NCBI GenBank assembly: GCA_949825025.1
Contig: OX463781.1
Span: 2,891,066-2,955,065, forward strand
DNA: 64,000 nt
Direction: 5' to 3'
From: Siphlonurus alternatus
Lineage: Eukaryota; Arthropoda; Insecta; Ephemeroptera; Siphlonuridae
The notes beneath the pieces were generated by a model. That model had not been told where the DNA came from and ran no database searches. It worked only from the letters and a program-made list of their open reading frames with translations. Made by a program: the position numbers and the translations under genes. Shown here piece by piece: positions 25,522-39,476 of this stretch (its first letter is position 1; each line of letters starts with the position of its first letter).

Positions 25522-25764
25522 ATATTTTACTCTACAAACTTATATTTACATTCTTATAATTATTATTCATCACTATTCATTATTTCTTGTTACAAAAGTA
25601 TTGCTAAGTTTTTTAAGTATAATAATACAGTCATCACAAAAAAACTGAACTATAGATTCGGTGTTTAAAAAATATACAATGACAATTAAATATTTATAGC
25701 ATCATTGTGAAACTTAATTGTTATTTCAAAAAATAGTCTTTTTAAAAAAAAAGTCAAAATTCTT

Positions 25765-26161
25765 TTAAGGTAGAGATAATACGGATCAGCTGGCCCAATG
25801 CTAAAAAAATCCCATTCATAAAAATTATGAAAAAAATTTAAAATGTTCTCCTCTACATCCCCTATCAGTAGGTAAAATATCAGGTATGCAAAAACGAGCT
25901 AGTTTTCGAGTTATTAATTTTTAAAGTTGACTAATTTAACATGGAAAAATGGAACTTCCATGTTAAATTAAATTAGTTAACTAATGTTAAATTAGTCAAC
26001 TTTCAAAATTAATAACTTAAAAACTAGCTTGTTTTTGTATACCTGATTTTTTACCTACTGATAGGGGATGTAGAGGAGAACATTTTAAATTTTTTTCATA
26101 ATTTTTATGAATGGGATTTTTTTAGCATTGGGCCAGCTGATCCATATTATCTCTACCTTAA
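25765..26161. mobile_element. F4 foldback MITE, copy 2
   Basis: The ends TTAAGGTAGAGATAATACGG and ATATTATCTCTACCTTAA are inverted. The arms of about 190 bp are almost perfect, including TACCTACTGATAGGGGATGT. It forms a subtype with 46715-47910, different inside from the 21127 subtype. Confidence 0.88.
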
Positions 26162-27442
26162 TGCATTGTCTTCAACAAAGAAATTAGCAATGAGAGAGAG
26201 TTGCATATAATGACATTTTGATATTATGCACAATATTGAAACTACCGCCGTGTTAAATTTAATTACAGTTGAGGATATCAGCCACATTAGTGAAATAAAG
26301 TACCTTTAGTGATTTGCTGTGGCTTTCCGCATCATTTTTACTTGTATTTTTCTTTTGTAGGGTGGAAAATAAATAAATAAATAAAATATCATAAAGGTCC
26401 TTTCAGATAATTCGATTTTTTTTTTTTTTTTTTTTTTGCAAAATCATGCCGTTGCGTCTGCCGCAACAAATGTACAGCCGTAAGAAAATCAAGGCAAGCT
26501 TGACTTTTTTTGCAAAAGTGTTGCGTCGTTGCAGCGTGATTATAAAAAAAGCTTAAAAGATGTTATTCTTTCAGTTAATTTTTATTCCTCTTGTATAATA
26601 AAATAATGAACAATGTTTTTAAAAAAGTGCATGTCATGTTTATTTTTTTATTTATGTCATGTACGTTATATAGCATGAGAGTATAATTCTTTGTATTAAG
26701 TTGCTCGTGCTTCAAATTTGGTGTGTCGCCAAATACAACATCATGATACTAAGTTTTTTATTTCGTTAGACACAATTCGAATGTAAATTTTATTTTATAG
26801 CAAGCACTATATTATAGAGTGTGTAATGTTTATATATATTTTTTATATTTAAAAATAACAATGGATACAAAAATATATTAACGTTTGAAACTCTCAAAAG
26901 AATTTTTACTGTATTGGAAAATTTAAATAATAATCATTTTTCACTGTCAATTCTTATAATATTTTTTTTTTGTTCCAAACCTGCTCTTGACTTATTTTTA
27001 AGAAGTAAAATAACTGGAATTATAATTTAAGGAACATCTTAATCTTATAATTATTTACCGGTCACAAAAAAAGAAAAAAAAGTGATAATAACCTGTATTA
27101 ACATAATTAAAATAAAGTTAAAAATTATATAACTTGTTTGAAATTTTGTTTAAAAATTATTACTAATAGCTAGAGCATTTTATAAATTCATCAAAAATTA
27201 TTACTAATAGCTAGAGCATTTTATAAATTCATCAAAAATTTAATATTGTTTAAGTCAAGATTAGATATGTTAAGTCGAGTTTTGAATTAAAAATACTTTT
27301 AAGAAAATACAAAAATACAAACAAATAGGTTAATTTCTCGAGCATTTTGGCGTAACATTATGAATGTCGTATAGTATAGAAGGATTTAAATGAAAAAAAA
27401 AAGGTTTAATCACAATTAAATTACAGTGTGATTCTTCACTAT
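26162..27442. other. AT-rich non-coding stretch
   Basis: Holds a T run (26416-26437) and the perfect 41-bp tandem duplication at 27152-27233. No gene is recognised. Confidence 0.5.
27152..27233. repeat. Perfect 2 x 41 bp tandem duplication
   Basis: Positions 27152-27192 and 27193-27233 are identical, containing TACTAATAGCTAGAGC. The perfect identity suggests a recent slip or an assembly artefact. Confidence 0.95.
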
Positions 27443-27947
27443 ATTGGACAAAGTGCATGAACTTTTTTATTGCAAAAAGGAATAGAGGGTGCAAAGTTAT
27501 GCTATCTATGATTTTTTAGAGCCTGCGCGCGCGGGAACTATATTTAATAAAAAAATTGAAAGTAAAGAGAAAAACATGAATAAATGCATCTCTTAATAAA
27601 CGGATAAGACCTAAAAAGGGGCGTGGGCTCAAATCCGAACTCGTCAAAACTTTTTACAAATAGGCCTATAAAAAATCTGCAAAAATTCAGGGTACTTACT
27701 CAAAGGATAGCATTTGTACTTGTATTGACTCTGTTTTTTCAGTACTAAATTTGTACTTATAAGTGTGAAAAGTACTGAAAATAAGGTTTAATTAGCCCAT
27801 TTAATGTACTGAAACGTATAAAAATTCTTTAACGTATTAAGGTGACAACAATTTTACTGAAATCGAATTCAGCATCTAATAATTCAGAGTAATTTGATGC
27901 CCTTGATTCATTTCTGCAATAAAACAATTTCATGCAGGTTGTCCATT
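27443..27947. mobile_element. F3-related element, decayed, with nested F6
   Basis: The left AATAGAGGGTGCAAAGTTAT and right TTCATTTCTGCAATAAAAC / GCAGGTTGTCCATTC match the F3-type element at 50598-50850. The centre is degraded, and an F6 copy splits the right arm. Confidence 0.5.
27694..27892. mobile_element. F6 MITE, copy 3 (nested)
   Basis: Carries TTTTCAGTACTAAATTTGTA, AGTACTGAAAA and TTCAGCATCTAATAATTCAG in F6 order. It lies between the two halves of the F3-related element. Confidence 0.55.
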
Positions 27948-28204
27948 CCACGTCAAACGTGGTGCTCAGAATATTACGAGGCCACGTGGAGACACGTGGT
28001 CAATAAGGCACGTGTCGCTCACACCTGCCACTCAATTGTGACTATGCTCTCTCAGCACTGAGGTGTTATCAAATAAAAAATGACACCCTCAGAAAATTCA
28101 ACCCCCCTAGGATATTTCAAGAATTTTTATATTAAAATTCGCTTTTCAAATAAGCGTATTTCAATATTAAACCAACACCGAAGCAGGTAGATAATTTCAC
28201 TCTT

Positions 28205-28295
28205 ATGTTGGTCATTCCTGGCATTTGCCTTAATGGTCTGAGGGAACCTTGAAAACCTGAGATAATTGGGACGGTGCAGGAAACATCCCCCAATT
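28205..28295 (-). mobile_element. SINE central-domain fragment of a second type
   Basis: On the minus strand it reads CTCAGGTTTTCAAGGTTCC, then AGGCAAATGCCAGGAATG, similar to the 5S-SINE central domain (GAGGTTTTCCACGGTTCC...AATGCTGGGAC). The flanks (CACCGTCCCAATTATC) do not match the 5S SINE, so it appears to come from another SINE that shares the domain. Confidence 0.5.
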
Positions 28296-28360
28296 GTTGC
28301 AAAGAATATGAACATTTTTATTCTCTGGTTGGGGCTCCTAAATACATGCACATATTGGTA

Positions 28361-28520
28361 TTGGGCGCAATTCACGAAGCAGTTAGCCAGACTTCAAACC
28401 TCGTTTAGCTTAACTACGTTTCACTAGGTCATGTTTTAACACGTAAAACAGGTAAAGTTAAACGTGATTAAGCTAAACGTTGGTACAAACCTTGCTAACT
28501 GCTTTATTAATCGCACCCAA
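28361..28520. mobile_element. F7 foldback MITE
   Basis: The ends TTGGGCGCAATTCACGAAGC and GCTTTATTAATCGCACCCAA are inverted, with CAGTTAGC/GCTAACTG next and TTAGCTTAACTACG / CGTGATTAAGCTAA inside. TA lies on both flanks. Confidence 0.75.
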
Positions 28521-28562
28521 TATATATACTGTATGTATATAATATATTACATATTACTCTGG

Positions 28563-28700
28563 ATCACATTTAACTTGGTGTTCGTCGTGTTTGTAACATC
28601 TTCAGTCATTGGTGTGCTGTTTGTAACGAAGAATTTTACTGACCGAGCCGAGCCGAAGGACACCCGAGCGTTTCCGACGAAAACCAAGTTAAATATGAAT
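28563..28700. mobile_element. F15 element, copy 2
   Basis: The ends CACATTTAACTTGGTGTTCG and GAAAACCAAGTTAAATATG are inverted; aligned without gaps with copy 1 apart from about twenty substitutions. The 83-codon frame over it is not a gene. Confidence 0.75.
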
Positions 28701-28842
28701 CTAAAGTGTAGTTAGGGGTATAAGCACCCAAAAAAAGTGCGTGGCATACTGACGCTATGACTTTTAACATTTTTATTATTATAATTCTTCAATTTACTTT
28801 CTTTGGGAGTTGGTAAATAAAATGTTTAAATAATAAGTTTAT

Positions 28843-28963
28843 AGGCCTGTTCGTAAACCCTGCTCGGTGTACACTTTCTACACCCAATCGACCTTATATC
28901 CAATGTACATAAGGTCGATTGGGTGCAGAAAAAGTACACCGAGCAGGGTTTACGAACAGGCCT
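28843..28963. mobile_element. F10 foldback MITE, copy 2
   Basis: The ends AGGCCTGTTCGTAAACCCTG and its exact complement close a 120-bp hairpin whose arms include CTCGGTGTACACTTTC and TCGACCTTAT / ATAAGGTCGA. The near-perfect arms make it younger than 13402-13508. Confidence 0.85.
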
Positions 28964-30052
<1,089 letters not shown>

Positions 30053-30439
30053 AGGGGCAATCACAAAGTCTTTACGTCACATTTAGAGCGCATGATTTTA
30101 GTCTTAAAAATTGTGTCTATTAAGGCGGGTCGCACGTATTTCTGCGATTGTACGTTTCTCATTTAGAACCAGTATTAAATTTCTTATCATGTGAAGGCAT
30201 ACGATACAAAGCTGATTGCATATTTCCTTAACTTTATAATCATATGGGCTGCGAAATTATGTGCTCCTGTGTGAGACAGCCCTAAAATCGAGCCTTATAA
30301 CAAATGTGGCCTTAAATCGAAACTTTCAACATTATGGCAGATCTTAATTTAAGGCTATACATTTTTAAGGCTTAAGTTTAGGCTCAATTTTAGACACTAT
30401 TTCAAGACCTACCCTAAATGTAGCCCTATTGTGATCCCT
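30053..30439. mobile_element. F7 MITE interrupted by F8
   Basis: The ends AGGGGCAATCACAAAGTCTT and TAGCCCTATTGTGATCCCT are weakly inverted. Inner ATTTTAGTCTTAAAA-type and AATGTGGCCTTAAA blocks resemble 6879-7017. The F8 copy lies inside. Confidence 0.55.
30124..30282. mobile_element. F8 element, copy 3 (nested)
   Basis: GCGATTGTACGTTTCTCATT, ATCATATGGGCTGCGAAATT and GTGTGAGACAGCCC match the other F8 copies, in inverse orientation to 12118-12294. Confidence 0.65.
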
Positions 30440-31077
30440 GCTTTAGAATTTCGAAACAGTCCTTCATGGCACTTATATAGAATATTTTGGATGCAACACT
30501 GATGAACTTTATCTCAATACAACTTAAATGTCAAAGTTCAGAATATATTTATTGTTAAATGATTTACATGTCACGTCGACGATTGAAAATTTATTATAAC
30601 AGAACTCATAAAAACAAACCCTTCGCTATCAGTCGTCCACAGTCCGTTCAAGGCAATATTTTGCTATAACTTACAGCACCCTGTAATAATATAATACTGT
30701 GTTGTAGGATCCAATGCTTACAGTAGAATTTCCCTACAGAAATCATCGTCAGGTTGTGCTCATTCTGTCAATATTTAAGATTTTTTTTTTCATCTTTGTC
30801 GTGATTGGTAGATAAATTCAAGGTTTAATCATGAACGATCCAGATGAAAAGAAAAACTGACATACATTCGCCAATAAATATTATAAATCACACATAATTA
30901 TTGCCATAGGCGTTGAAAGAAGCTAACAAGAAGAGGATGCAATGAAAAATTTATGGTGATTTTTGTATTCATTACATGACTGTATATTGAAAACCAATTA
31001 TAAAAACAATATATTAATTAATAAAATTACATTTTTTAATTAACAGCTAAAATATATTATTTATTAAATTGATATAA
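30440..31077. other. AT-rich non-coding stretch
   Basis: No feature recognised. Confidence 0.5.
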
Positions 31078-31340
31078 CCCGGATTAAAATCAATTTCATC
31101 TTTTATTCGCTATTAAGCTCTCCTCTCGTCTTTTCTCCTCTTATTTTCCACCATTTTAGAGGGAGAAAAAGAGGAAAAGACGAGATTACATATATTTTCC
31201 TCTTCTTGAACATAAAATGTTAGAAATTTTGTCTTTATTTCATCCTCACTTTGAATAAAGAGGAAATAAGATGGGTTTTAGAGGTAGGAATAATTTTAGA
31301 CATATAACGGATGAATTGAAGATATAATTTTTCATCTACT
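31078..31340 (+). mobile_element. F1 MITE, copy 4
   Basis: Starts CCCGGATTAAAATCAATTTC, has ATCTTTTATTCGCTATTAAG and TTTTCCACCATTTTAGAGG, and ends GATATAATTTTTCATCTAC. The right end is worn. Confidence 0.75.
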
Positions 31341-32196
31341 ATAAGATTTCGTATCAATTTATTATAACAAATAATATTTTAATTTGTTCCAATAACTCCC
31401 AGTTTAGTGTCAAATTTATATTATTATTTGAATGTAGAAACTACAGTTGAGATAAAACAAACATGCGGGTCTTCACAACCTGGTAACAAGTATAATAATT
31501 TGACGTCAAACCACGAGCGAAGCACTCGCATCGCCCTCTGAATTACAACAACAGTAGACTGATAAAAGAGTGATTATGTCGCTGTCACGTTTCAGTTAGG
31601 AAGGGGGGGAGGGATTATCAAAGCACGTTCCACAGTAAATTGAATTCATAGATAGGAAACAGCAACAGTACTTTTAATGTTTGTATAAAAAAACTATATA
31701 CGTTATATTTAAATTTTAAAAAAATATGAAAAATAACGAGTAACAAGTAGTAAAAATTTATTTTTAAAATGCTACAGAGATTATATATTTTTTTTATGAG
31801 TGAATTAATAATTTTTTTTTAATTCATACAATTTAACATAAAAGCTTTCGTATATATATTTATATATACATACTATTTTTTATTATTTTATAGTAAATAA
31901 ACAGTATATTATTCGTATTTTATATATATTATATATAGAGAAGCAGAAAGGCAAAGAGAAAAAGAGTAACTATATGGGATAGTAGTTATAGTTATAGTGT
32001 AGTATTATAGAACATTCAATTCACATATAAAATTTATTTAACTGCACTGTGGCTGTATAAGTACACATTCTTTAACAAAAAGTTCATAAATTGTTGTGAA
32101 AGCGAGGTTAGCCTACTTTTTGATAATCAAATTGTACAACGTGGATCATTTCAAGAGATATATTAATCAAGTGGATGTTATAGTTATTATAAAATT
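31341..32196. other. AT-rich non-coding stretch
   Basis: Includes one TGACGTCA at about 31500 in a short GC-richer patch. No gene is seen. Confidence 0.5.
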
Positions 32197-32533
32197 AGGG
32201 AGTATTCACAAATATTTAAGACTAAATTTTTTAAGGATCGAATTTATGTCATTATTTATTTTAAGCCTGTATTACACGATGCAATTTTGCATACAATTTT
32301 TCCTTGCAAGAAAATTTCATCTTCATACAATCAAGTTTTCTTCTAAGGAAAATTTATGCATTTAGTTAGAAAAATTGTATAGTGTAATACCGGCTTTAGA
32401 ATTTTAGATCACAATATCCAAAAGTTAAAAAAACGAGATTTAATATATTGAACGCTTTATGATGATTGGTTGGTATTTTGGAGCGACACATTTTGGTCAT
32501 GTATGCCCCTTAACGCTTTGGCAATACCCTCTA
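32197..32533. mobile_element. F7 MITE interrupted by F9
   Basis: The ends AGGGAGTATTCACAAATATT and GCTTTGGCAATACCCTCT are imperfect inverses. The F9 copy is inserted near its left third. Confidence 0.55.
32265..32394. mobile_element. F9 MITE, copy 2 (nested)
   Basis: GCCTGTATTACACGATGC and GTATAGTGTAATACCGGC are inverted ends. The interior TTTGCATACAATTTTTCC, GCAAGAAAATTTCATCT matches 6278-6414. Confidence 0.65.
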
Positions 32534-32991
32534 ATTAATATAATTATGTAGTAAATTTTAGGTTATAAAAAGGATAATATTAATATATATTACACCGATT
32601 AAAAATTGACATTAGGTCAATCAATGACAATCGATTATTTGATGATCATGTACCCTGCACAGAAGGTTTATCTGATAATTGATTATGCATTTACTACAGC
32701 AGACCTAATGTTATAGTTAAAAAATTGTGTTGATTTCCAGCCATATTTTGTTTTATTCAAATGTCAAATACGAAACGTGAACACCAGCATTTTTGCAATA
32801 TAAACAACAATACATCATTTATCGGAGCATCATAAATTTCAACCCTATCATCACTTGTCATAGCTTTGTAATTCGATGTGAATCATAAATCTGTATACTA
32901 TACACTGTGGATCAGCAACATCAGTGCTTCATATATGTTCAACTGTTTTTTTTGTTTTTTTTTTTTTTTTTTAGTCCGTTAATATTTTAAT

Positions 32992-33412
32992 GTATACTCG
33001 TTGCTTTGGAAATTTTCCCAACTTGCAGTCTTGTTAATCACAATCCCCTCTGTTATGATGTGACAGTCTCTCCTAAAATGAGAATTAAACGTATTGACAA
33101 TGGTCCTATGGATAAATGTAACCAGCTGTATAATAAATTACAAGAAGAATTATTAAAAAAATATACAAAAGTATGCAGATTTTAGGAATTTGGTTAAAAA
33201 GTTTCTGTTCTTACTCTGTTAAGAATTTTTACAGTGATGATTTTGGCTGTGTATTTTGCACTTTCACGTGTCTTACCCATGCTCAATGCTTTATTTTTAC
33301 TTGATATTAATATATACATAAATGTATCTGGAATTGGACGAATGAAAAGAATTTGAATTTTATGATTAATAATTAAGTTGCAAAGGAACATTTTCCAAGA
33401 CAACGAATGTAC
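32992..33412. mobile_element. F5 MITE, copy 4, enlarged
   Basis: The ends GTATACTCGTTGCTTTGGAA and TTTTCCAAGACAACGAATGT are inverted. At about 420 bp it is three times the usual length; 33070-33360 is probably an unrecognised insertion. Confidence 0.6.
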
Positions 33413-35793
33413 TGCTAAAAACATGACTTAAAATAGAGTCAATTCAAAAACATATGTTGAAATACAAAAAAAAAAAGTGGTGTCAAAAGTAAAGGAATTG
33501 CAATTTTTTCTCCGTATGAACACTTTGTTTTAAAAAAGGTCATGGATGAAGTTAAATAAAATCTCAGTATATTTTATATAAAAATTTATAACAGACTTTA
33601 AAAACTATTTACATAGTACATGTGCGTGTAACGTTAAATAATCCTAATTTATATCTTTTGTTTATTTGTTTTAAGTATTTTTTTTTATCCCTTTAATCTT
33701 TTAGTTCAGAAATAAATTTATTTTATATATAAATTAAAACCATATGGTGCGTTTCATGGCATTAAAAGGAAAAAAAATACAAAGTTCGTTTTAAATATAA
33801 AAATAAAATAAAATGTTTTAGACATTAAAGTCTCTATTTTTTAATAGAGAAAAATTTCAAAAAATACATAACATTTAAAAAAATTGAAGTCCTTTAATTT
33901 TTTAAGAAATAAAAAAATAATAATATTTACTTCCTAAACTTATCTGTATTTTTTTTATTATTAAATCGTAAATGGAAGAAATAAGGCACTTCTTCTCCTC
34001 CTATACCAGTATACATTAAGCTTACGTGTTAAATATTTGCATGACTATGACGTCATAGTTGTTTGAAGCACGAAAGTGTTAGAGTATTCAAAAAATGACA
34101 GCATACAAAACTCGAGGGAGGTGCTCCGTTCAAAAGGTACCTTTTTTTTTCTTTATGATTCAAATATGAATAAAAAAAAAACATAAAATTTGTCCATTTA
34201 TTATTAGTTAATGATTTCACAATAACATAAAAACATTTATCAAATTTTAACAAATTTAATTTAATACTCTTTTATATAAAAAATTAATATTTTAGTTAAA
34301 AATACTAAATTATGATATATATTTATGTATTATGCTTGTCCATGGATGACTGGTTGATTTTTTAGTTATATATTTATTTAACAAAAGAGAGGAGTTTATA
34401 ATATAATAGATACTGCAGCATGACTACGTTATAATGTACATTAAATGGGGTAGATAGAAAATTAGTCATGTGCGTCGGTTTAGTTGGCAGTGGCAGTTTA
34501 GATACGCCGTCGTCACGAGATGAAATAATTGCTTTAACGTACACGCATACAAGCTCCGTGGCAAGAGAGAACTGTTGATGACAATCAATATATATAATAA
34601 AACATATAATATATATATATATATTATGTATATGGTATGTACTATATATACACGCTTTTAACGATCTAACAACCAGTTGAAAAATAATACATAAAATAAT
34701 AGATTAAGATAGCTTTTTTCATAAAACATATAATTATTTTAATATAAGTCTGGGATAAATTCAAGACTTTTAAGATAGATCACATTTTAATAACATAATG
34801 TTATTTATAATAAATTGTTGTAAAAAATAATAATAATAATATAAATATTGTCATGCTGGTAGCGTGAAATCAATGCGTGTCTAGTGTCTACTATTAAAAG
34901 CGAGATAATAAAATTATATAAAATAAAAAAGGGCACATATATCTACTTTTATTTAAAGAATACAGAATAAAAGTACCATTTACTATGAAAGTTGCATGCG
35001 TTTGCAAAAATAAAACAAGAAAAAATAAAATAAAAAATAAATATATATTAAAATATTATTTAAGAATTTAAAGGAATTTTATGTTTATTTTATTTTATTG
35101 TAACATTTGGTTATACATAGACAAACATTGATCAAGTCAAGATATATATTTTTTCCTATAATTAATAAACAAAACACAAGAACTTATAAATACCAAGATA
35201 CATACATAATTTGTAATTGTCAATATAAAAATATTAAAATTAATTTAATATTTAAGCAATAATTTCTGGCAATTTATTCCTAAGAAATGATTTCACTGAT
35301 TAATAGTATACATTATTTTTTTTTAAAACATAATTTTAAATATTACGGAATAAGCGAAGTCGTAAATTTTCCACTCATATCAATTTTTTAGGGAATTAAT
35401 TCGACTCTAATAAGTAATTACGAAGTGAAAACGATATTTACGTCTTAAAATATATTTCTATCATTTTATAAAGAAATCAGTTTCTTAAATTTTGAAACAA
35501 GATTAATTAACCTTATAGAGAATTTTTTCATTCATGATTGATTACTGTCTTCATTTTTGTATAAAAAGATTAATTTTATTTACGACTATACGGGTAAGCA
35601 CGTGTGGTGAACTGAGTTGAGCTTATAATCGCGCGTGTCAGAATGGAAGTGCGCGGCTGCACTGAATGAGGAGATTAAACCGATGAAAGAAGTAGTACTT
35701 TATATACAGAAGCGATTACACGCTGCAGGACGAGAGGAAATCAGTAATTGTAACTTTGGGTGGGAACGAATCAATCAGTACTGAGCTTCGCAG

Positions 35794-35796
<3 letters not shown>
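33413..35796. other. Long AT-rich non-coding stretch
   Basis: No gene or repeat family recognised. The perfect 16-bp palindrome ACTATGACGTCATAGT is at 34044-34059. The GC-richer stretch 35590-35790 has a CACGTG near 35599 and a TTTATATACA near 35700, but no frame supports a promoter call. Confidence 0.45.
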
Positions 35797-35868
<72 letters not shown>

Positions 35869-35907
35869 GACAGAGAGAGACAGAGAGAGACAGAGAGAGA
35901 CAGAGAT

Positions 35908-35977
<70 letters not shown>
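35797..35977. repeat. (GA)n array with a 10-bp CAGAGAGAGA sub-repeat
   Basis: Pure GA on both flanks. Between 35861 and 35920 a C replaces G every ten bases, six times in register (one unit CAGAGATAGA). The three long open frames over it are low-complexity. Confidence 0.97.
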
Positions 35978-35978
<1 letters not shown>

Positions 35979-36955
35979 ATGCCAAGAACGCTTGCTGCTG
36001 CACGACTAATCCGATTACACAAACTGCCAAGCGACAATTCCAACTTCAACGTTTCTAGATTTATTTACTTTTCTTTCAACTTTTATCTTTAAAATACTTT
36101 TTTCTGATTCTACCCTTAGCAGTAATACACATAATTACATTATTTTTTTTTATAGAAATTCACTTATTTATAAGAAAATTCAATAAAATAAAATTAATAC
36201 AACATTTAAATATGTTATTTTTTTGCTCATTTATGAATTGTTAAAATAGACGAATCAAAAACCTCAAAATTATTAAAAAATTAATTTAATATTGTTTTAA
36301 TTTATAAAATTATTCTGAAAATGAATAAAAAGAGAGCAAAGTATCTTAGAATTTTAATAAATTTTCACCATTATTTTTTATCATGAATCAATATAATCAA
36401 TATAATTTAATTAAATTTAATACAATATTGTATACCAGTATTTTTTTACACATATAGTATTTATTTATTAATAAACTTTTTAATTTGTATGCCTATACAT
36501 GGATGAAAAGTTTAGTAAACTATTTCAATATAGAGAAAAAATTTAATACAGTTTTATTTTTAATATGCGCTACATGAGCAAGTATAGTGATTAATATTTT
36601 TATGTAATATTGCATCGTAATATTTAATGATTTTGCTTTCTCTTGATTATAACTTTCAAGAACATCAAATTTATAAAATAAAATATTCTTCGTACATGAA
36701 CATGATATTAACTACAAATGTAAAATAATAAAATATATTATAAATGTTATAATGTAAACTTTCAAAAGTTAAACATTATGATTTTACATTTTAATTATAT
36801 TAATGTTTTCTACAAAATTATACAATTTTGTAATAAAAATTTTTGCTTGAAAGAAACTAACATTTTACCAACTTATTTATACATGTAGTAACATTTTTGT
36901 TTGGTACAGCAAATAAAATTTATCATACTGCCATATTATTATTATACTGCCTTTA
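35978..36955. other. AT-rich non-coding stretch
   Basis: No feature recognised. Confidence 0.5.
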
Positions 36956-37270
36956 TTAAAGGCATACAGAGGCCTCGAATTACAAATTTGACAGTCACCA
37001 ATTAAGTGTTGTTGTCAATATTCGCATAATTTTTCTCCATGTCCGGTGCAGGCGTGCGAATTTGTGGTGCAAAGTGGGAAATTTAGTCCTTGCTGACGTC
37101 ACAACTCACAGCCTCGATTTGCATTGAGTTGTGACGTCAGCACAAGGACCTTCTTTGCAGCGCAACTTCGCGAGCAGTTGCAATTAAATAATGCGAATGT
37201 TGATTATAAACTTGAATAACACTTTGGTGACTGTCTAATTTGTAATTTTTGAGAACTGTATCCTTTTAAA
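36956..37270. mobile_element. F2 foldback MITE, copy 2, TTAA-flanked
   Basis: TTAAAGGCATACAGAGGCCT at the left and a worn GAGAACTGTATCCTTTTAA at the right. TGACGTCA is at about 37094 and 37131 around a GTGAGTTG-type centre. It closely matches 45722-46067. Confidence 0.75.
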
Positions 37271-38442
37271 TTTACATAGACATATTCATTTAACAGAAAT
37301 TTAGACTTAAAATAGTTTTTTTTTACCACGCGATTGAACAAAAATCATCAGATTTTACAATTTTGTTCCGCACAGCCATGAAGCGTTCTGGTCTAAAATA
37401 GTTTTTTTTTTTTTTTTGTTTTTTTTGCGTGATCACGGAACATTAGTTTGCAATTTAGGAGAGGATTCAATGTACTACATTGTAAATCTCATTAAAACAG
37501 CACTGATGATCGTGAGAATGATGAACTCCTCCAATATACTGTATTTTACTACATTAGTAAATAACTTTTTCACAACTTGTGCTACGAAAACAGTTAATTA
37601 TTTAATACATGATTATTTATTTAATAATTTAATTATTTATCATATAAATAATACAAATAGTATAGTATAGTCTATACTATATAGACTATACATTTAGTCT
37701 TTATAATATAGTCTGAATATTACAGACTATACATTTAAAAAATACTAAAGTGAGCATTTTTTTTGCATTTAGGGGTGGAATTCTCTACCATTAAATTAAA
37801 AAAATCATTACAGTAACCGATTGAAAAAAATTAAAAAAAAATTTCTATCTAGGGTATTATATACCCTAAAAATTTTACAAAATTCTACGCGTACGTATGC
37901 AACACGATGGCATTGTTAGAATCGTCTTATTTTTATTTTTGAACAGAATTAGGGGTCTATTTTCATTAAAGGTGGGTCAGGGAGAAGAAAATAATATCAT
38001 TTTTGAAATTTGCAAGGTCGATTTCTAAAATAATTAAATTTCAAGATGATATCAAAACTTTTTATAAAACTTAACATTGATTTTCCATATGGAGTTTTTC
38101 TTTTTTTTTCCCCTATTTTGGGGATGAAATAATTTAATTCGCTGATTAAAATTCATGTCATTCAATTGCCCTAACTTTTGTGCATAGCTGTGCAAAAAAT
38201 CATGTTGATATCATCATATTTTTATTTAAAATCAAGTGACACACGAGATATGGAACACACTGTATATAAATTTAAAGAAGATACCACCAATATGTATAAT
38301 ATATGATACACTCAAATCTGTACTGCTATTATAGTGATTGCAATACAAAAAGTTACAATTTCATTGTGTACACTCCATTCACATAAAAATGTCCAATCCG
38401 AGTTATACTTTAAAACATCAGACGTTTTTACTCGAAAATATT
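37271..38442. other. AT-rich non-coding stretch
   Basis: Includes small TA-rich palindromes at 37665-37735 (TATAGTCTATACTATATAGA). No gene is seen; the 84-codon plus frame at 37416 has no recognisable domain. Confidence 0.45.
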
Positions 38443-38560
38443 GTATACTCGTCGCCTTGAAAATTTCCCTTCGGGACCTTGCCATGGTCTTTAATAATAA
38501 CACAGAGCATGGTAATTAACAAGGCTGCAAGTGGGAAATTTTCCAAGGCGACGAGTGTAC
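38443..38560. mobile_element. F5 MITE, copy 5
   Basis: GTATACTCGTCGCCTTGAAA + TTTCCC and GGGAAATTTTCCAAGGCGAC + GAGTGTAC are clear inverted ends about 118 bp apart. This is the best-preserved F5. Confidence 0.8.
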
Positions 38561-38925
38561 ATTATTTCAAAATTCTGTCTATATTATAAAGAAAGTACAA
38601 CATTAAATTTCCAGCAACGTAATGAAATAATTGCGCCATGAAGCTAACGAGTACACTACTAATTAAAATACCCCCCACCCCATCCTCTCAGCACATCGAG
38701 GTGTAATCCGTTAGATCGCATCATCTCAAACAGCTGTTCTCTCTCTGCAGCTTTAACGATCAAAGAACAAACATGACGGTGACACTTCTCCTAGCTGCTA
38801 CTAAGCCAGAATTCTCCCTTCTACATCACTTTAAGAGATTTTTACTTATCTACAGATAATATGCATTACTTAATTAACACTAAGCTCTTATATAATATTT
38901 ACTTATGTCTTTTCCATATGACATA

Positions 38926-39179
38926 CCCTAGTTGAAAAATTACGTCTTCAACACGTCTAAACCTAATCTTTTTTTACTTCTAAAACACATCTTATTTCTT
39001 CCTCGCTCAAAGTGAGGATGAAATGAAAACAATATTTCTAACATTTTATACCCAAGAAGAGAAAAAAGGAGACGTAATCCCTCTTTTTTTCTCTTAAAAT
39101 GGTGCAAAATTGAAGGACAAAAGACGAGAGGAGAGCTTAATATATAGAGAATAAAAGATGAAATTTATTTCAACACGAG
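38926..39179 (-). mobile_element. F1 MITE, copy 5
   Basis: CCCTAGTTGAAAAATTACGT at the left and ATTTATTTCAACACGAG at the right, with TA on both flanks. The interior blocks of F1 are present in reverse. Confidence 0.8.
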
Positions 39180-39476
39180 TATAGTATTTTGAATCAATAA
39201 TTTATTGCGAGATCTTTTTTTTTACTTGAGCATATCCTCTTTAAAATATCCATTTATAACTTGCGGCCCCACATTCGACAATCCCTCCCCTCTTTTGTTA
39301 CGGCTGACCACGTCGTCCACCAAAAGAGGGGGGGGGGGCAATCCAACTTCAAACTACATCCTTTGTTTCCTCACTTTTGTGTCACTAGCTAAACTTTTCT
39401 AAAAAAAAATTGACATTTTAAAGAAAAGAAAAATGCGAACAGATCAATAACATTTTCAGTAATGGTCAAAGTTATG

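Noticed and set aside
24752..28715. Two frames sharing the peptide pattern FVTSSVIG.LF..KN (24752-24955 and 28464-28715)
   Set aside because: Both lie in F15 MITE copies with inverted ends. The differences between copies are not concentrated at third codon positions, so shared DNA descent explains the likeness.
35700..35760. Promoter with TTTATATACA and downstream TCAGT
   Set aside because: Spacing of about 40 bp is off the usual ~30 and no transcript or exon follows.
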